DNA of 64,000 nt from Planctomycetes bacterium MalM25. Lineage in GTDB: Bacteria > Planctomycetota > Planctomycetia > Pirellulales > Lacipirellulaceae. The stretch covers positions 4,513,968-4,577,967 of the forward strand of contig CP036424.1 of assembly GCA_007745835.1 (NCBI GenBank), given 5' to 3'. The position numbers were made by a program, and so were the translations under genes. The notes beneath the pieces were generated by a model. It was not told where the DNA came from and searched no databases. It saw nothing but the letters and a program-made list of their open reading frames with translations. Each line of letters begins with the position of its first letter. Position 1 is the first letter of the stretch. This document shows, one piece after another, positions 17,704 through 26,687 of this stretch.

Positions 17704-18693
17704 TCAGACCGTGGCGCCGTGCTTCGCGAGGTACTCGGCGTGGATCCAGTTGTAGGTCTTCTCCATGCCGTCCCGCAGCTTGATTCCGGGCGCCCAGCCG
17801 AGGAGCTCCTGGATCAGCGTGTTGTCGCTGTTGCGACCGTTCACGCCCTTGGGGGCGTCGAGGTTGTGGTCGCGGGTGATCTCGATGCCGGCGATCTCGG
17901 CGACCATCTCGGTGAGGCCCGTGATGGTGACGATCTCGTCCGAGCCGAGGTTGATCGGCTCGAGGATGTCCGACTCGGTGATCTTGAGGATGCCCTCGAC
18001 GCAGTCGTCGATGTACATGAAGCTGCGGGTCTGCTTGCCGTCGCCCCAGACCTCGATGTTGTGGTCGCCGGTCTCCTTGGCGTGGATCACCTTACGGCAG
18101 ATCGCGGCGGGCGCCTTCTCACGGCCGCCGTCCCACGTGCCGTACGGGCCGTACACGTTGTGGAAGCGGGCGACGCGGGTCGTGAGGCCGTAGTCCTCAC
18201 GGAAGTGGCGGCACATCCGCTCGCTGAACAGCTTCTCCCAGCCGTAGCCGTCCTCGGGCATCGCGGGGTAGGCGTCGGCCTCCTTGAGGGGGACCACGTC
18301 CTCGCACTTCTGCTTGTCCGCGTTGTAAACGCACGCGCTCGAGGCGTAGAAGAACCGATCCACGCCGGCGTCCTTGGCCGCTTCCAAGAGGTGCGTGTTG
18401 ATCAGCACGCTCAGCATGCAGAGCGCCTTGTTGTTCTCGATAAAGCCCATGCCGCCCATGTCGGCGGCCAGGTTGTAGACCCGGTCGGCGTCCTGGCAGG
18501 CGGCGACGCAAGCCTCTTTGAGCTTCAGGTCGGCGACCACGTTCTCGACGCCGTCGTGGACCTGGTACCACTCACTGGTCGGCTTGATGTCGACGCAGCG
18601 GATGCGGGTGTGGCCTAGTTCGAGCAGCTTGGCGATGAGGTGCCCTCCGATGAAACCGCCGCCGCCAGCCACCAAGATCAGTTTGTCGCTCAT
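17704..18693 (-). CDS. NAD-dependent epimerase, GDP-mannose 3,5-epimerase-like
   Basis: The 329-residue extended SDR has LVAGGGGFIGGHL, then NLAADMGGMGFIENNKA and FFYASSACVYN, and the catalytic YGWEKLFSE. The AADMGGMGFI segment is typical of GDP-mannose 3,5-epimerase (GME), which makes GDP-L-galactose and GDP-L-gulose. The family also contains other NDP-sugar epimerases, so the donor sugar is inferred. ATG at 18693 begins directly before the Rossmann strand. A strong hairpin terminator follows it. Confidence 0.8.
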   Translation of the reverse strand: MSDKLILVAGGGGFIGGHLIAKLLELGHTRIRCVDIKPTSEWYQVHDGVENVVADLKLKEACVAACQDADRVYNLAADMGGMGFIENNKALCMLSVLINTHLLEAAKDAGVDRFFYASSACVYNADKQKCEDVVPLKEADAYPAMPEDGYGWEKLFSERMCRHFREDYGLTTRVARFHNVYGPYGTWDGGREKAPAAICRKVIHAKETGDHNIEVWGDGKQTRSFMYIDDCVEGILKITESDILEPINLGSDEIVTITGLTEMVAEIAGIEITRDHNLDAPKGVNGRNSDNTLIQELLGWAPGIKLRDGMEKTYNWIHAEYLAKHGATV

Positions 18694-18822
18694 CGTTATT
18701 CTTTCGGTTCTCGTAGGAGGGAGTTGAGGGATCGTGTCCGTGGGAAGCTCCGGGGGGCGATCCATCGTCGTCCCGTGTGTCGTCGTCCCGTATCAGTCGG
18801 TCTTGAGTTTGATGCGAGGGGC

Positions 18823-20466
18823 TCACTGCCCGGCCGCGAGCAGGTCCGCCGCCCCAACGCCCGGCGCCCCGTTCCCGGGTGACGGGTTGGGGGTCAATCC
18901 GTCAGGGGTCGGTTTCGCCGCCGGAACGGCGGCGGGGCGCTCCCCCGCGGTGAGGGCCTCCTTCACGCGTCGTATATTCTCTTCGATCGGCTCGAGGAAA
19001 TCGAGGACCTGAGTCACCTGAGTGGGGGTCGAACGGGCCGGGTCGTCCGCCACGCCCGACACCTCGAGCTTACCGACCGATTCGCCGTCAACCATCAGCG
19101 GGTGAGCGACCCGCCAGACGCTGTCGGCGTGCGGTTTGACGGCCGCCTTGGGGGCCCGCCAGTTGGCGTAGAAGGCCTCGTGAACGGCCGGCATGTGGAT
19201 CGTGAGCTGCAGCTTCGTCAGGCCGTAGTCGTCCGCCGACTCGACCAAGGAGTCCCACAGGACCTCCCACTCGTGCGAGCCCTGCAGGCGGACCGTGCCG
19301 TGGTGCGGCGTGCCGGCCGGCTTGCGAGCGACCTTGATCGAGAGGCCGTGCTGACGCATCCGGTTGCGGAGCAGCTCGAACTCGACGTGGCCGAACGTCT
19401 TGCTGCCGATCAGGAAGACGACCACGAAGGCGACCGTGCCGAGCACAACCCACTCGTTCCGCCAGAAGACGCCGAGCGCCGCGCTGAGGCAGGTGATGGC
19501 GCAGATGAGCGTGATGAAGATCGACGCCTGCCGGACGCTCCAGCCGCGGGTCAGCAGCGAGTGGTGCAGGTGGCCCCGGTCGGGGTCGAAGATGCTGCGG
19601 CCGGTCAGGCGGCGGCGGACGATGGCCGCCCCCGAGTCGAGGATCGGCACGGCCCACACGGCCAGCGGGATGATCAACGCGACCGCGAGGGGCGCCTTCT
19701 GCTGCGTGTGCAGGGCGACGGCGCCGATCACCAGGCCGATGACCATGCTGCCCGCGTCGCCCAGGTAGATCGAGGCCGGCGCGAAGTTGTAACGGAGGAA
19801 GCCCAGCAACGCCCCGGCGACGGCGAGCATCACCACCGCCTCGGGGAATTGGCCGAAGTAAGCGTTGATCGCGGCGAGCGTCAGGCAGAGCACCATGCCG
19901 ATGCTCGAGGCGAGGCCGTCGATGCCGTCCAGCAGGTTGATCGCGTTGGTCGATCCGACGAGCCAAAAGACCGAGAACGGGATCGCCATCCAGCCGAGCG
20001 AGAGGTCGCCGCCGAAGAGCCCGAGCGTCTCCACCCGCAGGCCGAGGTAGACCAGCACGCCCGCGATGACGAGCTGTCCGAGCAGCTTGTAGCGGCCCCG
20101 CATGTTGGTCGCGTCGTCGAAGAGGCCAAGCACCAGCGTCGCGGTGGAGGCGAGCGCCAGGCCGACGAGGAAGCGGCCGTCCCCCTCGAAGAACGAGACC
20201 GTCAGGGCCGCGTCGGCGAACAGGAAAGCCACGGCGACGGAGACGATCGCCCCGCCGAAGACCGCCACGCCACCGCCGAGCGAGATCGCCTGCTTCTGCG
20301 TCTTGCGGCCGCCCGGTTTATCGACGAAGCCAAGTTTAATCGCCGACCGCCGCACCACGGGGGTGAGCAGGTACGCAACCAGCCACCCGACCGCCAAAGC
20401 CAGCACGTAGGTGGCGGCTCGGTATTCGGAGAAAAAGAGCGACGACAGGGTCACGGCGGCTTCCAT
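18823..20466 (-). CDS. WecA/MraY-type undecaprenyl-phosphate phosphoglycosyltransferase with soluble C-terminal extension
   Basis: The 547-residue protein has an N-terminal part with about 10 TM helices bearing the polyprenyl-P transferase motifs GLFDDATN, NAINLLDGIDGLA, YLGDAGSMVIG and the HHH-like RGHLHHSLLTRG. It would link the first sugar phosphate to undecaprenyl phosphate and so start a glycan chain. The last roughly 180 residues (from about 365) are soluble and end in a Pro/Ala/Gly-rich tail, which E. coli WecA does not have. It heads the minus-strand sugar group, so exopolysaccharide initiation is the likely role. Confidence 0.88.
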   Translation of the reverse strand: MEAAVTLSSLFFSEYRAATYVLALAVGWLVAYLLTPVVRRSAIKLGFVDKPGGRKTQKQAISLGGGVAVFGGAIVSVAVAFLFADAALTVSFFEGDGRFLVGLALASTATLVLGLFDDATNMRGRYKLLGQLVIAGVLVYLGLRVETLGLFGGDLSLGWMAIPFSVFWLVGSTNAINLLDGIDGLASSIGMVLCLTLAAINAYFGQFPEAVVMLAVAGALLGFLRYNFAPASIYLGDAGSMVIGLVIGAVALHTQQKAPLAVALIIPLAVWAVPILDSGAAIVRRRLTGRSIFDPDRGHLHHSLLTRGWSVRQASIFITLICAITCLSAALGVFWRNEWVVLGTVAFVVVFLIGSKTFGHVEFELLRNRMRQHGLSIKVARKPAGTPHHGTVRLQGSHEWEVLWDSLVESADDYGLTKLQLTIHMPAVHEAFYANWRAPKAAVKPHADSVWRVAHPLMVDGESVGKLEVSGVADDPARSTPTQVTQVLDFLEPIEENIRRVKEALTAGERPAAVPAAKPTPDGLTPNPSPGNGAPGVGAADLLAAGQ

Positions 20467-20757
20467 GGGGCTTCTCTAGAGGAGTCGGGATTATGGCGGC
20501 CCCGATCCTTCGGGTCGATGATCCGGCCGCCAGAAACCCCGAGATCCGAGGCTCAGCGACACCCGATCCTGCAACCGGCAGGCCAATCGCCCGCCGGCAC
20601 GGGCCGATCAGCTTCTCCCGCCGCAATCCGACACCTGAGACGCCGCTGGCACGGCAAAAGTTGCCCCCCGCGCCTGAAAAATCGTAAAGACCCACCCCTG
20701 AGGGCGGAGCCCGGGTGTGGTGAAAGGGCAACGCGTGAGGCGGCCGAGCAACCCGGC
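20467..20757. other. Gene-free spacer with a hairpin
   Basis: The 290-bp spacer lies between two minus-strand genes. TGGCGGCC (about 20492) pairs with GGCCGCCA (about 20526), with a smaller inner stem. An A-rich GAAAAATCGTAAAG (about 20677) is also present. I see no ORF or clear promoter. It would contain the leader of the WecA-like gene. Confidence 0.35.
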
Positions 20758-21342
20758 TCAGGCCGTTGGCGGCTCGCGATCGGCGAGCACCTTGGCGGGG
20801 CAACCCCCCGCGATCTTCGCCGGGGGCACGTCACGGGTGGCCGCACTGCCGGCGGCGACCAGGGCGTTCGCGCCGACCGTCACCCCGCCCAGCACCAGGG
20901 CCGAGGCGGCGACCCAAGCGCCATCCTCGATCACGATCTCACCACACTTCAGGTCGAACCCGCGGGCGCGATGGTCGTGCCCGCCCGTGCACAGGTAGGC
21001 CCGCTGCGAGATGCAGACGTGGCTGCCGATCCGCACCTCGACCAGGTTGTCGATCCAGCACTCTTGGCCGATCCAGACATGGTCCCCGACGATCAGCCGC
21101 CACGGGTACTTGATCCGGACGTTCGGCTTGAGCGTGACGTTCTGGCCGATCTGGGCGCCGAAGGCGCGGAGGATCGCCAGCTTCACCCCCCCCAGCGGGA
21201 ACCAGCCCGACTCGAAGAGCGCCACGCTCAAGAAGTACCAGACGATCTGCGTCAGCCGGCCCCGCCCCGGGTAGTAGTCGCCGGGCGTGTAGGTCGACAA
21301 GTCGATCCACGCTTCGGTCGGCGGCGGGGCGTCTTCGGACAA
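20758..21342 (-). CDS. WcaF-like hexapeptide-repeat acetyltransferase
   Basis: The 194-residue left-handed beta-helix acyltransferase has LSTYTPGDYYPGRG and PLGGVKLAILRAFGAQIGQNV at the N-terminus. Hexad repeats follow (VRIKYPWRLIVGDHVWIGQ...IGSHVCISQRAYLCTGGHD), then the C-terminal VAAGSAATRDVP. This matches the colanic-acid WcaF/maltose acetyltransferase class, which acetylates a sugar hydroxyl using acetyl-CoA. The catalytic His is likely in GGHDH. Proximity to the WecA- and WcaI-like genes supports exopolysaccharide decoration. Confidence 0.87.
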   Translation of the reverse strand: MSEDAPPPTEAWIDLSTYTPGDYYPGRGRLTQIVWYFLSVALFESGWFPLGGVKLAILRAFGAQIGQNVTLKPNVRIKYPWRLIVGDHVWIGQECWIDNLVEVRIGSHVCISQRAYLCTGGHDHRARGFDLKCGEIVIEDGAWVAASALVLGGVTVGANALVAAGSAATRDVPPAKIAGGCPAKVLADREPPTA

Positions 21343-21361
21343 GGGAGCGTCTCGGTGGTGG

Positions 21362-21748
21362 CTACTTGGGGACGGCGGCCGCTTTGGCGGCGGTCAGCAG
21401 CGGCTTCATCTTCTCCGCGTCGAGGCGTTGGTCCGCGTAGCGGATCTCGACCGGCGGGATCTCGGCCGCGGCGACCGCCGACCAGATCTTGACGACCGGC
21501 GCCTGGTGCCGGGCGTGCATCGTGACCACCACCAAATCGTCTTTCAACGAGGAGTTGACCCGTTTGACGCCCTTCAGCGAGTAGAGTTTCCGCGCGACCT
21601 TCTTGGCGCACGTAGCGCAGTGCAGGTCGGCGACCGTCACCTCGACGCGGCCCGGCGGCAGTGCCTTGGTCTTGGGCGCTTCGGCCGAGAGAGCGGGGAC
21701 CGCCAGCAACAAGCCGGCTGAGAGCAGAGCGAGGCGGATCGCGTGCAT
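21362..21748 (-). CDS. Exported heavy-metal-associated (HMA) domain protein
   Basis: The 128-residue protein has a signal peptide (cleavage near ALS-AEA) and then an HMA fold with the metal-binding pair LHCATCAKKVARKL (CXXC). The usual ferredoxin-like strand VKRVNSSLKDDLVVV follows. The C-terminal half adds a second small alpha/beta region without Cys. Most HMA proteins are cytoplasmic copper chaperones or P-ATPase domains, so an exported single-domain version suggests periplasmic metal handling. A copper role for the oxidase is only a guess. Confidence 0.75.
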   Translation of the reverse strand: MHAIRLALLSAGLLLAVPALSAEAPKTKALPPGRVEVTVADLHCATCAKKVARKLYSLKGVKRVNSSLKDDLVVVTMHARHQAPVVKIWSAVAAAEIPPVEIRYADQRLDAEKMKPLLTAAKAAAVPK

Positions 21749-21790
21749 CGCGACCTCCTTGTCGTGAGTCGTGGGAAGTTGGTTCGAAAG

Positions 21791-22432
21791 TTATTCGCGG
21801 CGGAAGAGGCCGTCGGCTTTCACAACGAGCAGGTCACCGAGCACCGTCGGTTCGCCACGCACAACGACCAGCTCGCCTTCCTTGAGGCCGAACACGTCAC
21901 GGGCGTCGATCGAGGCGGCTTCGTCCGATTCGTCCGGGAAGATGACCGTCGCCACCGCCGAGAGCTTATTGGCGGCGTGAGCGGCGCAGAAGGGGCAGTT
22001 GGCCGCGTGGTCCTCGTCCTGCTCGGCGAGGTGGTCAGTGAACTCATCGGCGGTGGCGGCGTCGACCAGGAAGAAGACCGTCTTGCCGTCGCGCCACGGG
22101 AAGTTGGGCTCGAGACCCTTCTCGAACGGGTCGGGCATGCCGCCCACCCGGCCGATGAAGACGGCGCGGCCGTCGTCGCTGGCTTCGGCCTCTTCTTCGG
22201 CGGAGTCGAGTGTTGCGGAGACTTCGACCGGGCCCTCCTCGGCGGTCTGCTGCTCCCGCCAATCGAGCGGCGAGAGGGCGTCCGCCGGCTCGACCTCCAG
22301 GACGAAGCGTTCCTGCAACGCGGCGACCTTCGCCGGGTCGGGCTTCACGGGGCCCTCGGCGCAACCGGTGAGCCACAGGGGGGCCGCCAGCAGCGCCAGC
22401 ACGCAGCGCGTCGGGATGGGGGTCGATCGCAT
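21791..22432 (-). CDS. Predicted lipoprotein with CPFC motif, function unknown
   Basis: The 213-residue protein has a lipobox (LTGC near residues 21-24) after a hydrophobic signal and so should be membrane-anchored. Residues about 30-85 are acidic and low-complexity. The C-terminal half has KTVFFLVDAATADEF, NCPFCAAHAANKL and a final small beta domain (GELVVVRGEPTVLGDLLVV). The CXXC near an LVDA strand hints at a metal or thiol site, but I do not recognise a family. It lies 42 bp upstream of, and co-directional with, the HMA gene. Confidence 0.65.
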   Translation of the reverse strand: MRSTPIPTRCVLALLAAPLWLTGCAEGPVKPDPAKVAALQERFVLEVEPADALSPLDWREQQTAEEGPVEVSATLDSAEEEAEASDDGRAVFIGRVGGMPDPFEKGLEPNFPWRDGKTVFFLVDAATADEFTDHLAEQDEDHAANCPFCAAHAANKLSAVATVIFPDESDEAASIDARDVFGLKEGELVVVRGEPTVLGDLLVVKADGLFRRE

Positions 22433-22716
22433 CGGAGGATGGGCTTGGGGGGAGGGATGGTCGGGTCCCCATTCTATCGGCGCTGGACCCTACGGGGAGA
22501 CACCGGCAGCCCCGATCGTTGCGGGAGAGAGCCGGTTTTTTTCCGCCGAGGGTCTCAAGATCGCCCCGCGAGCCGCGAAGTCCTCATTGTGAGCCGTTTT
22601 TTGACGGCCGATTTCGCCCTTTCCAGCTAAACCCGCTTCGCCTTCGTCCTTCCGCCGCGGCCCTCCAGCACGCCGCCCTCTCCGCCACCCCCCACACGCC
22701 ACGGGGAACCAAAGCC

Positions 22717-23559
22717 ATGATCAAGAAAGTAATCGTAACGACCCTGCTCGCTGGCCTGATCGGCGGGCTCACCCTGGGCACCGGCGCCGGCAGCTACGTG
22801 AAGACCGCGTGGAACCGGGCGACCAACCGCGTCGAGCGGGCCGTGCCCGTCGAGTTCCAGATCGACCGGGCCCGCCAGATGGTCCGTGACCTCGCCCCCG
22901 AGGTCCGCCGCTCGATGGAAGTGATCGCCAAGGAAGAGATCGAACTGGAACGCCTCGGCGAGCAGATCGAGGCCGCCACCGAGAAGACCGCCAAGAGCAA
23001 GCGGGAGATCCTCCGCCTGCAGTCGGACCTCTCGTCCAGCCGCGACGTCTTCCGCTACGCGGGGCACACGTACGAGCGCAACGAAGTGTGCGAGGACCTC
23101 TCCCGCCGATTCACGCGTCACAAGGTGGCCGACGAGACGCTCGATCACCTGACCAACATGCGGGACGCCCGCACCACGAACCTCGACGCGGCCCGCCAGA
23201 AGCTAACGGCGATGATCGCCGCTCAGAAGAAGCTTGAGACCGACATCATGAACCTCGAAGCGAAGCGCCAGCTGGTCGAGGTGGCCCAGGCGTCGAGCGA
23301 CGTGGTCGCCCTGGACGAGAGCCAGCTCTCGCGGGCCAAGGGCCTGATCGCCGACATCCGCTCGCGGCTCGATGTCGCCTCGCGGCTCGCGAACGCCGAC
23401 ACCTCCTTCCCGGGTGAGATCCAGCTCGATCCGGCCCAGTCGGAAGACGTCAGTGAACAGGTCGCCGCGTACTTCTCGCTCGAGGCGGACACTTCGCTCG
23501 CCAAGGTGAAGCCGAAGGGCAAGGTGGCCGCGGTCTCGGCGACGATCACGCTCGACTGA
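22717..23559 (+). CDS. Membrane-anchored coiled-coil protein (PspA-like helical layout), unknown function
   Basis: The 280-residue protein has one N-terminal TM or signal-anchor helix (MIKKVIVTTLLAGLIGGLTL). Long charged heptad helices follow (about residues 45-235: EEIELERLGEQIEAATEKTA, LTAMIAAQKKLETDIMNLEA). Helix pattern and length recall PspA/IM30 proteins, but those lack a TM anchor and I cannot claim homology. The ATG at 22717 follows ACGGGGAACC. It is the first gene of a same-strand group with FHA, kinase and sigma-factor genes. Confidence 0.65.
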   Translation: MIKKVIVTTLLAGLIGGLTLGTGAGSYVKTAWNRATNRVERAVPVEFQIDRARQMVRDLAPEVRRSMEVIAKEEIELERLGEQIEAATEKTAKSKREILRLQSDLSSSRDVFRYAGHTYERNEVCEDLSRRFTRHKVADETLDHLTNMRDARTTNLDAARQKLTAMIAAQKKLETDIMNLEAKRQLVEVAQASSDVVALDESQLSRAKGLIADIRSRLDVASRLANADTSFPGEIQLDPAQSEDVSEQVAAYFSLEADTSLAKVKPKGKVAAVSATITLD

Positions 23560-23767
23560 CCGGAGGGCAATCGGCCCTGAGCCGTAGGCGCTAGCCTCGG
23601 GTGAACTCAGGGCAGGGCCACTAAGCTAGACGCCCGACGCTAGCGAGTTCGGCTCACTAGCGACCAAGGCTCCCGGGGAGGGGTGAGGAACGACAACTCG
23701 TCCCTCCCCCTCCTCGCTTTTTGCTTTGCTTACCCATTCCTCTCACGCCAAGCGATCGAGCGGTAAG
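23560..23767. repeat. Spacer with REP-like hairpins
   Basis: The spacer between the coiled-coil and FHA genes contains GGCGCTAGCCTCGGGTG (about 23588) and GCCCGACGCTAGCG (about 23632). These are inversely related motifs sharing the GCTAG/CCCGAC core of the other REP-like units. A terminator-like hairpin follows. Confidence 0.5.
23675..23722 (+). terminator. Possible terminator after the coiled-coil gene
   Basis: GGGGAGGG (23675-23682) can pair with CCCTCCCC (23702-23709), and TCGCTTTTT follows. The loop is long (19 bases), so this is a moderate call. If real, it separates the coiled-coil gene from the FHA gene. Confidence 0.45.
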
Positions 23768-24532
23768 ATGCCCCTCGCAGCCGAAGACCAGCCGACCCAG
23801 TGGTATGCTCCCCAGCGACGCCCGGCGGCCGACGGCGTGGCGTCGATCTCGCTCCGCCTGCGAGAGTCCACCCGCCCCGGTAGGCCCCCCGAGGAAGGCA
23901 CCGTGCCCGGTCATTCCCCCACCGACGACCCTCGCCACGAGCAACGCATGCTTTGGGTGGACGGTGTCGGGGGCTATCTCGTCTCGCTCGCCGAGGACCT
24001 GCTCATCGGCCAGCCCGCCGCGCCGGGTGGGATCGGGCCGGGCCTAGCGATCCTGGCCGACCTGTCACGGCGCCACGCCCGCCTCTCCCGCACGGGCGGC
24101 AGCTACGTGCTGACGCCGCTGGCGGAGGCGACCGTCGACGACCGGTCGATCGACGGGCCGACCGTCCTGAACGACGGCGCCCTGATCGGTCTGGGAGACG
24201 TGCGGCTCCGCTTCTCCCGGCCCCACGCCCTGAGTGCTTCGGCCCTGCTGACGGTCGAGAGCGGCCACCGGACCACCCCCGCGGCCGACGCGGTCCTCAT
24301 GATGGCCGAGAGCTGCATCCTGGGGCCCAAACCGCACAGCCACATCCGCTGCCCCCACTGGCAAGACGAGGCGATCCTGTTCCGCGGTGGCGACGAGGGG
24401 CTCGTCTGCCGTTCCGGAGCCGGTTTGCTGGTCGATGGCCAACCCATCGACGGCCCCGCGCCCGTTTCGCCCGGAAAGCGGATCGACGGCCAAGATTTCG
24501 CCCTCTGCGTCGAAGAGGTGACAGAGGCCTGA
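23768..24532 (+). CDS. FHA-domain protein
   Basis: The 254-residue protein has a flexible N-terminus (about 55 residues). A forkhead-associated beta-sandwich follows: LLIGQPAAPGG, DLSRRHARLSRTGGSYVL (the SRRHA phosphothreonine-binding motif) and GALIGLGDVRLRF. A second part (residues about 165-250, PKPHSHIRCPHWQDEAILFRG) looks like another small FHA-like or Cys/His domain. ATG at 23768 was chosen. It lies 76 bp upstream of the Ser/Thr kinase gene, so it is a likely reader of that kinase's phosphothreonine. Confidence 0.8.
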   Translation: MPLAAEDQPTQWYAPQRRPAADGVASISLRLRESTRPGRPPEEGTVPGHSPTDDPRHEQRMLWVDGVGGYLVSLAEDLLIGQPAAPGGIGPGLAILADLSRRHARLSRTGGSYVLTPLAEATVDDRSIDGPTVLNDGALIGLGDVRLRFSRPHALSASALLTVESGHRTTPAADAVLMMAESCILGPKPHSHIRCPHWQDEAILFRGGDEGLVCRSGAGLLVDGQPIDGPAPVSPGKRIDGQDFALCVEEVTEA

Positions 24533-24608
24533 GATTCCCCGGCTAACGCCAGGCCCCAAACGGCCGCGCCGACGCCCCCTCAAGCCTCCAGCCCCACCGA
24601 TTAAACTA

Positions 24609-26687
24609 ATGTTCGCCGCCACCCTCCTCCGCAAACGCCCCGCCATGGCCTTCAAAGCGTCGCCCGCCGAGAACGACGACGCCGAAGCGGGCGATCAGCC
24701 TCCCGGCGACAAGCAGGGGAACAGCCGCCAAAAGGGCCGCGCCGCCCGCTACCAGTACGCCACCGGCGACACCCCCCTGAACGGTTACACCATCAAGCGG
24801 GGCGTCGGCCGTGGCGGCTTCGGCGAGGTCTACTTCGCCACCAGCGACGCCGGCAAGGAAGTCGCCCTCAAGCTCATCCGTCGCAACCTCGACGTCGAGC
24901 TCCGCGGCGTCCGGCAGTGCCTCAACCTGAAGCACCCGAACTTGGTCGCGTTGTACGACCTCCGCACCGACGAGGTGGAGGATCAGTGGGTCGTGATGGA
25001 GTACGTCTCGGGCGAGTCGCTCGAGGACGCGATCGATCGCCACCCCGAGGGGATGCCCCTTGAGGAGGCGCTCGACTGGCTCCGCGGCATCGCCGCCGGC
25101 GTGGGGTACCTGCACGCGAGCGGCATCGTCCATCGCGATCTGAAGCCGGGCAACATCTACCTGGAGCGCGGCGCCGGGGCGATCGCTCCGCGCGTGAAGA
25201 TCGGCGATTACGGCCTGTCGAAGTTCATCTCAACGAGTCGTCGGAGCGGCCAGACCGAATCGGTCGGCACGGTCCACTACATGGCCCCCGAGATCGCCGG
25301 CGGGCGGTACGGGCGCGAGATCGACACCTACGCCCTCGGCGTGATCCTGTACGAGATGCTCACCGGCCACGTGCCGTTTGAGGGCGAGAGCGTTGGCGAG
25401 GTGCTCATGAAGCACCTCACCGCCGAGCCCGAGCTGGACCGTATCGAGGAGCCGTACCGCACGATCGTGGCGCGGGCCTTGGCGAAGGACCCCGAGCTGC
25501 GGCTCGCGAGCGTCGACGAGCTGATCGCTCTGCTACCATCCGAATCAACCGACGCCCCGGCCCCGGTGCTCGACCCCGCCGCCGCCGCCATGCCGGCGGC
25601 CCCGGCGGCTTGGTCTCCCGTGTCGCGGCCGCCGCACACCGACCACCCGCGCCCGCCGCGCGAACCGCTGTGGGAGGGCCTCGTCGGCCTGACCGACAAC
25701 CTCCGCGAGAACTGGCGTGCCTGGAACGCCCCGCCGCTGGGCAAGGGACTCGTGCTCTTCGCCATCGTGGCCGGGGCGCTGGTCACCTCGCCCGCTTGGC
25801 TGAGCATCGCCGGCACGCTGGCAGTGCTCTACCTGGTGTACTACGTCATCTGGGCGGCGTTCCTGCAGAACGCCACGGGGGTGACCGACCCGCCGGCGAC
25901 GCCCACCACCGTCGCACCGACCAAGCCCAAGCCGACGGCACGCCAGGTCCGCTACAACTGGCGGGCGGCCGCCGAGCGCGAGCGGGCCGAGCGATCAACA
26001 CGTGAGAAGGCGACCTCGCTGACAGGCTCGATGCTCGTGGCGGCGATCTTCTCGGCGATCGCCGGCGCCGTGGCCGGCCCCCTGCTGAGCGACTCCACCG
26101 CCGCGGACGCGTCCGCCCTGGGCGTCTGGTTCGCCGCGGTGGCGACCCTCGGCTCGTGGGGCGTGCTGCTCACCAGCGCCCTCAGCAAGACGTTCTTCGA
26201 GGACCACCTCCCCCGCCGCGGCATGAGCCTGCTGGTCGGCATGCTGGTCGGCGCCGCGGCGTTCTCGCTGATGGTCGCCCTCGGGGGCGAACTGCCCCAC
26301 TTCGACGGCTGGTCGCCCGACGACAGCGACGTCGTGCTCGACGGCGCCTTCGACCTCGACCTGTACCGGGGCGTGAGCCACGACAACCGCGTGACGGCCG
26401 TGCCGGTCGTCGCCTCGCTCGCTTACTTCGGCGGTCTCTTTGGCTTGCTCCGCTGGTGGAGGTCGGCCGACTTTGTCCGCCGGAAGCGGCTCGGCCTCTG
26501 GTCGGTCGGGGGCGTGGTGCTGGGCGCCTGGCTCTGGTCGCTGGTGACTTGGTATCCGCAACCACTGGGCCTCACGCTCGCCGGCGTGATCGCCGCGGCG
26601 GTGCAACTCAGCAGTCCTTGGTGCCCGCCGAGCCGCCGCGCGGCGCTCGCCCGGGCCGGCGTGAACGGAGGGGTCTACGATGCATGA
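24609..26687 (+). CDS. Membrane Ser/Thr protein kinase (PknB-type catalytic domain)
   Basis: The 692-residue kinase domain spans about residues 58-305: Gly loop GRGGFGEVYF, ATP lysine in ALKLIRR, catalytic loop HRDLKPGNIYLE, DYG in place of DFG (KIGDYGLSK), APE motif MAPEIAGG. After a Pro-rich linker come at least seven hydrophobic segments in two blocks (residues about 370-425 and 470-680), unlike the single TM plus PASTA layout of PknB. The start is ATG 24609; the ATG at 24645 is an alternative. It overlaps the next gene by 8 bp. It should phosphorylate proteins at the membrane, with the FHA neighbour a likely partner. Confidence 0.92.
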   Translation: MFAATLLRKRPAMAFKASPAENDDAEAGDQPPGDKQGNSRQKGRAARYQYATGDTPLNGYTIKRGVGRGGFGEVYFATSDAGKEVALKLIRRNLDVELRGVRQCLNLKHPNLVALYDLRTDEVEDQWVVMEYVSGESLEDAIDRHPEGMPLEEALDWLRGIAAGVGYLHASGIVHRDLKPGNIYLERGAGAIAPRVKIGDYGLSKFISTSRRSGQTESVGTVHYMAPEIAGGRYGREIDTYALGVILYEMLTGHVPFEGESVGEVLMKHLTAEPELDRIEEPYRTIVARALAKDPELRLASVDELIALLPSESTDAPAPVLDPAAAAMPAAPAAWSPVSRPPHTDHPRPPREPLWEGLVGLTDNLRENWRAWNAPPLGKGLVLFAIVAGALVTSPAWLSIAGTLAVLYLVYYVIWAAFLQNATGVTDPPATPTTVAPTKPKPTARQVRYNWRAAAERERAERSTREKATSLTGSMLVAAIFSAIAGAVAGPLLSDSTAADASALGVWFAAVATLGSWGVLLTSALSKTFFEDHLPRRGMSLLVGMLVGAAAFSLMVALGGELPHFDGWSPDDSDVVLDGAFDLDLYRGVSHDNRVTAVPVVASLAYFGGLFGLLRWWRSADFVRRKRLGLWSVGGVVLGAWLWSLVTWYPQPLGLTLAGVIAAAVQLSSPWCPPSRRAALARAGVNGGVYDA

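Noticed and set aside
19102-21492. 796-codon plus-strand frame across the WecA-like and WcaF-like genes
   Set aside because: Low-complexity Arg/Asp/Val sequence with no recognisable domain; it runs antisense to two well-supported genes.
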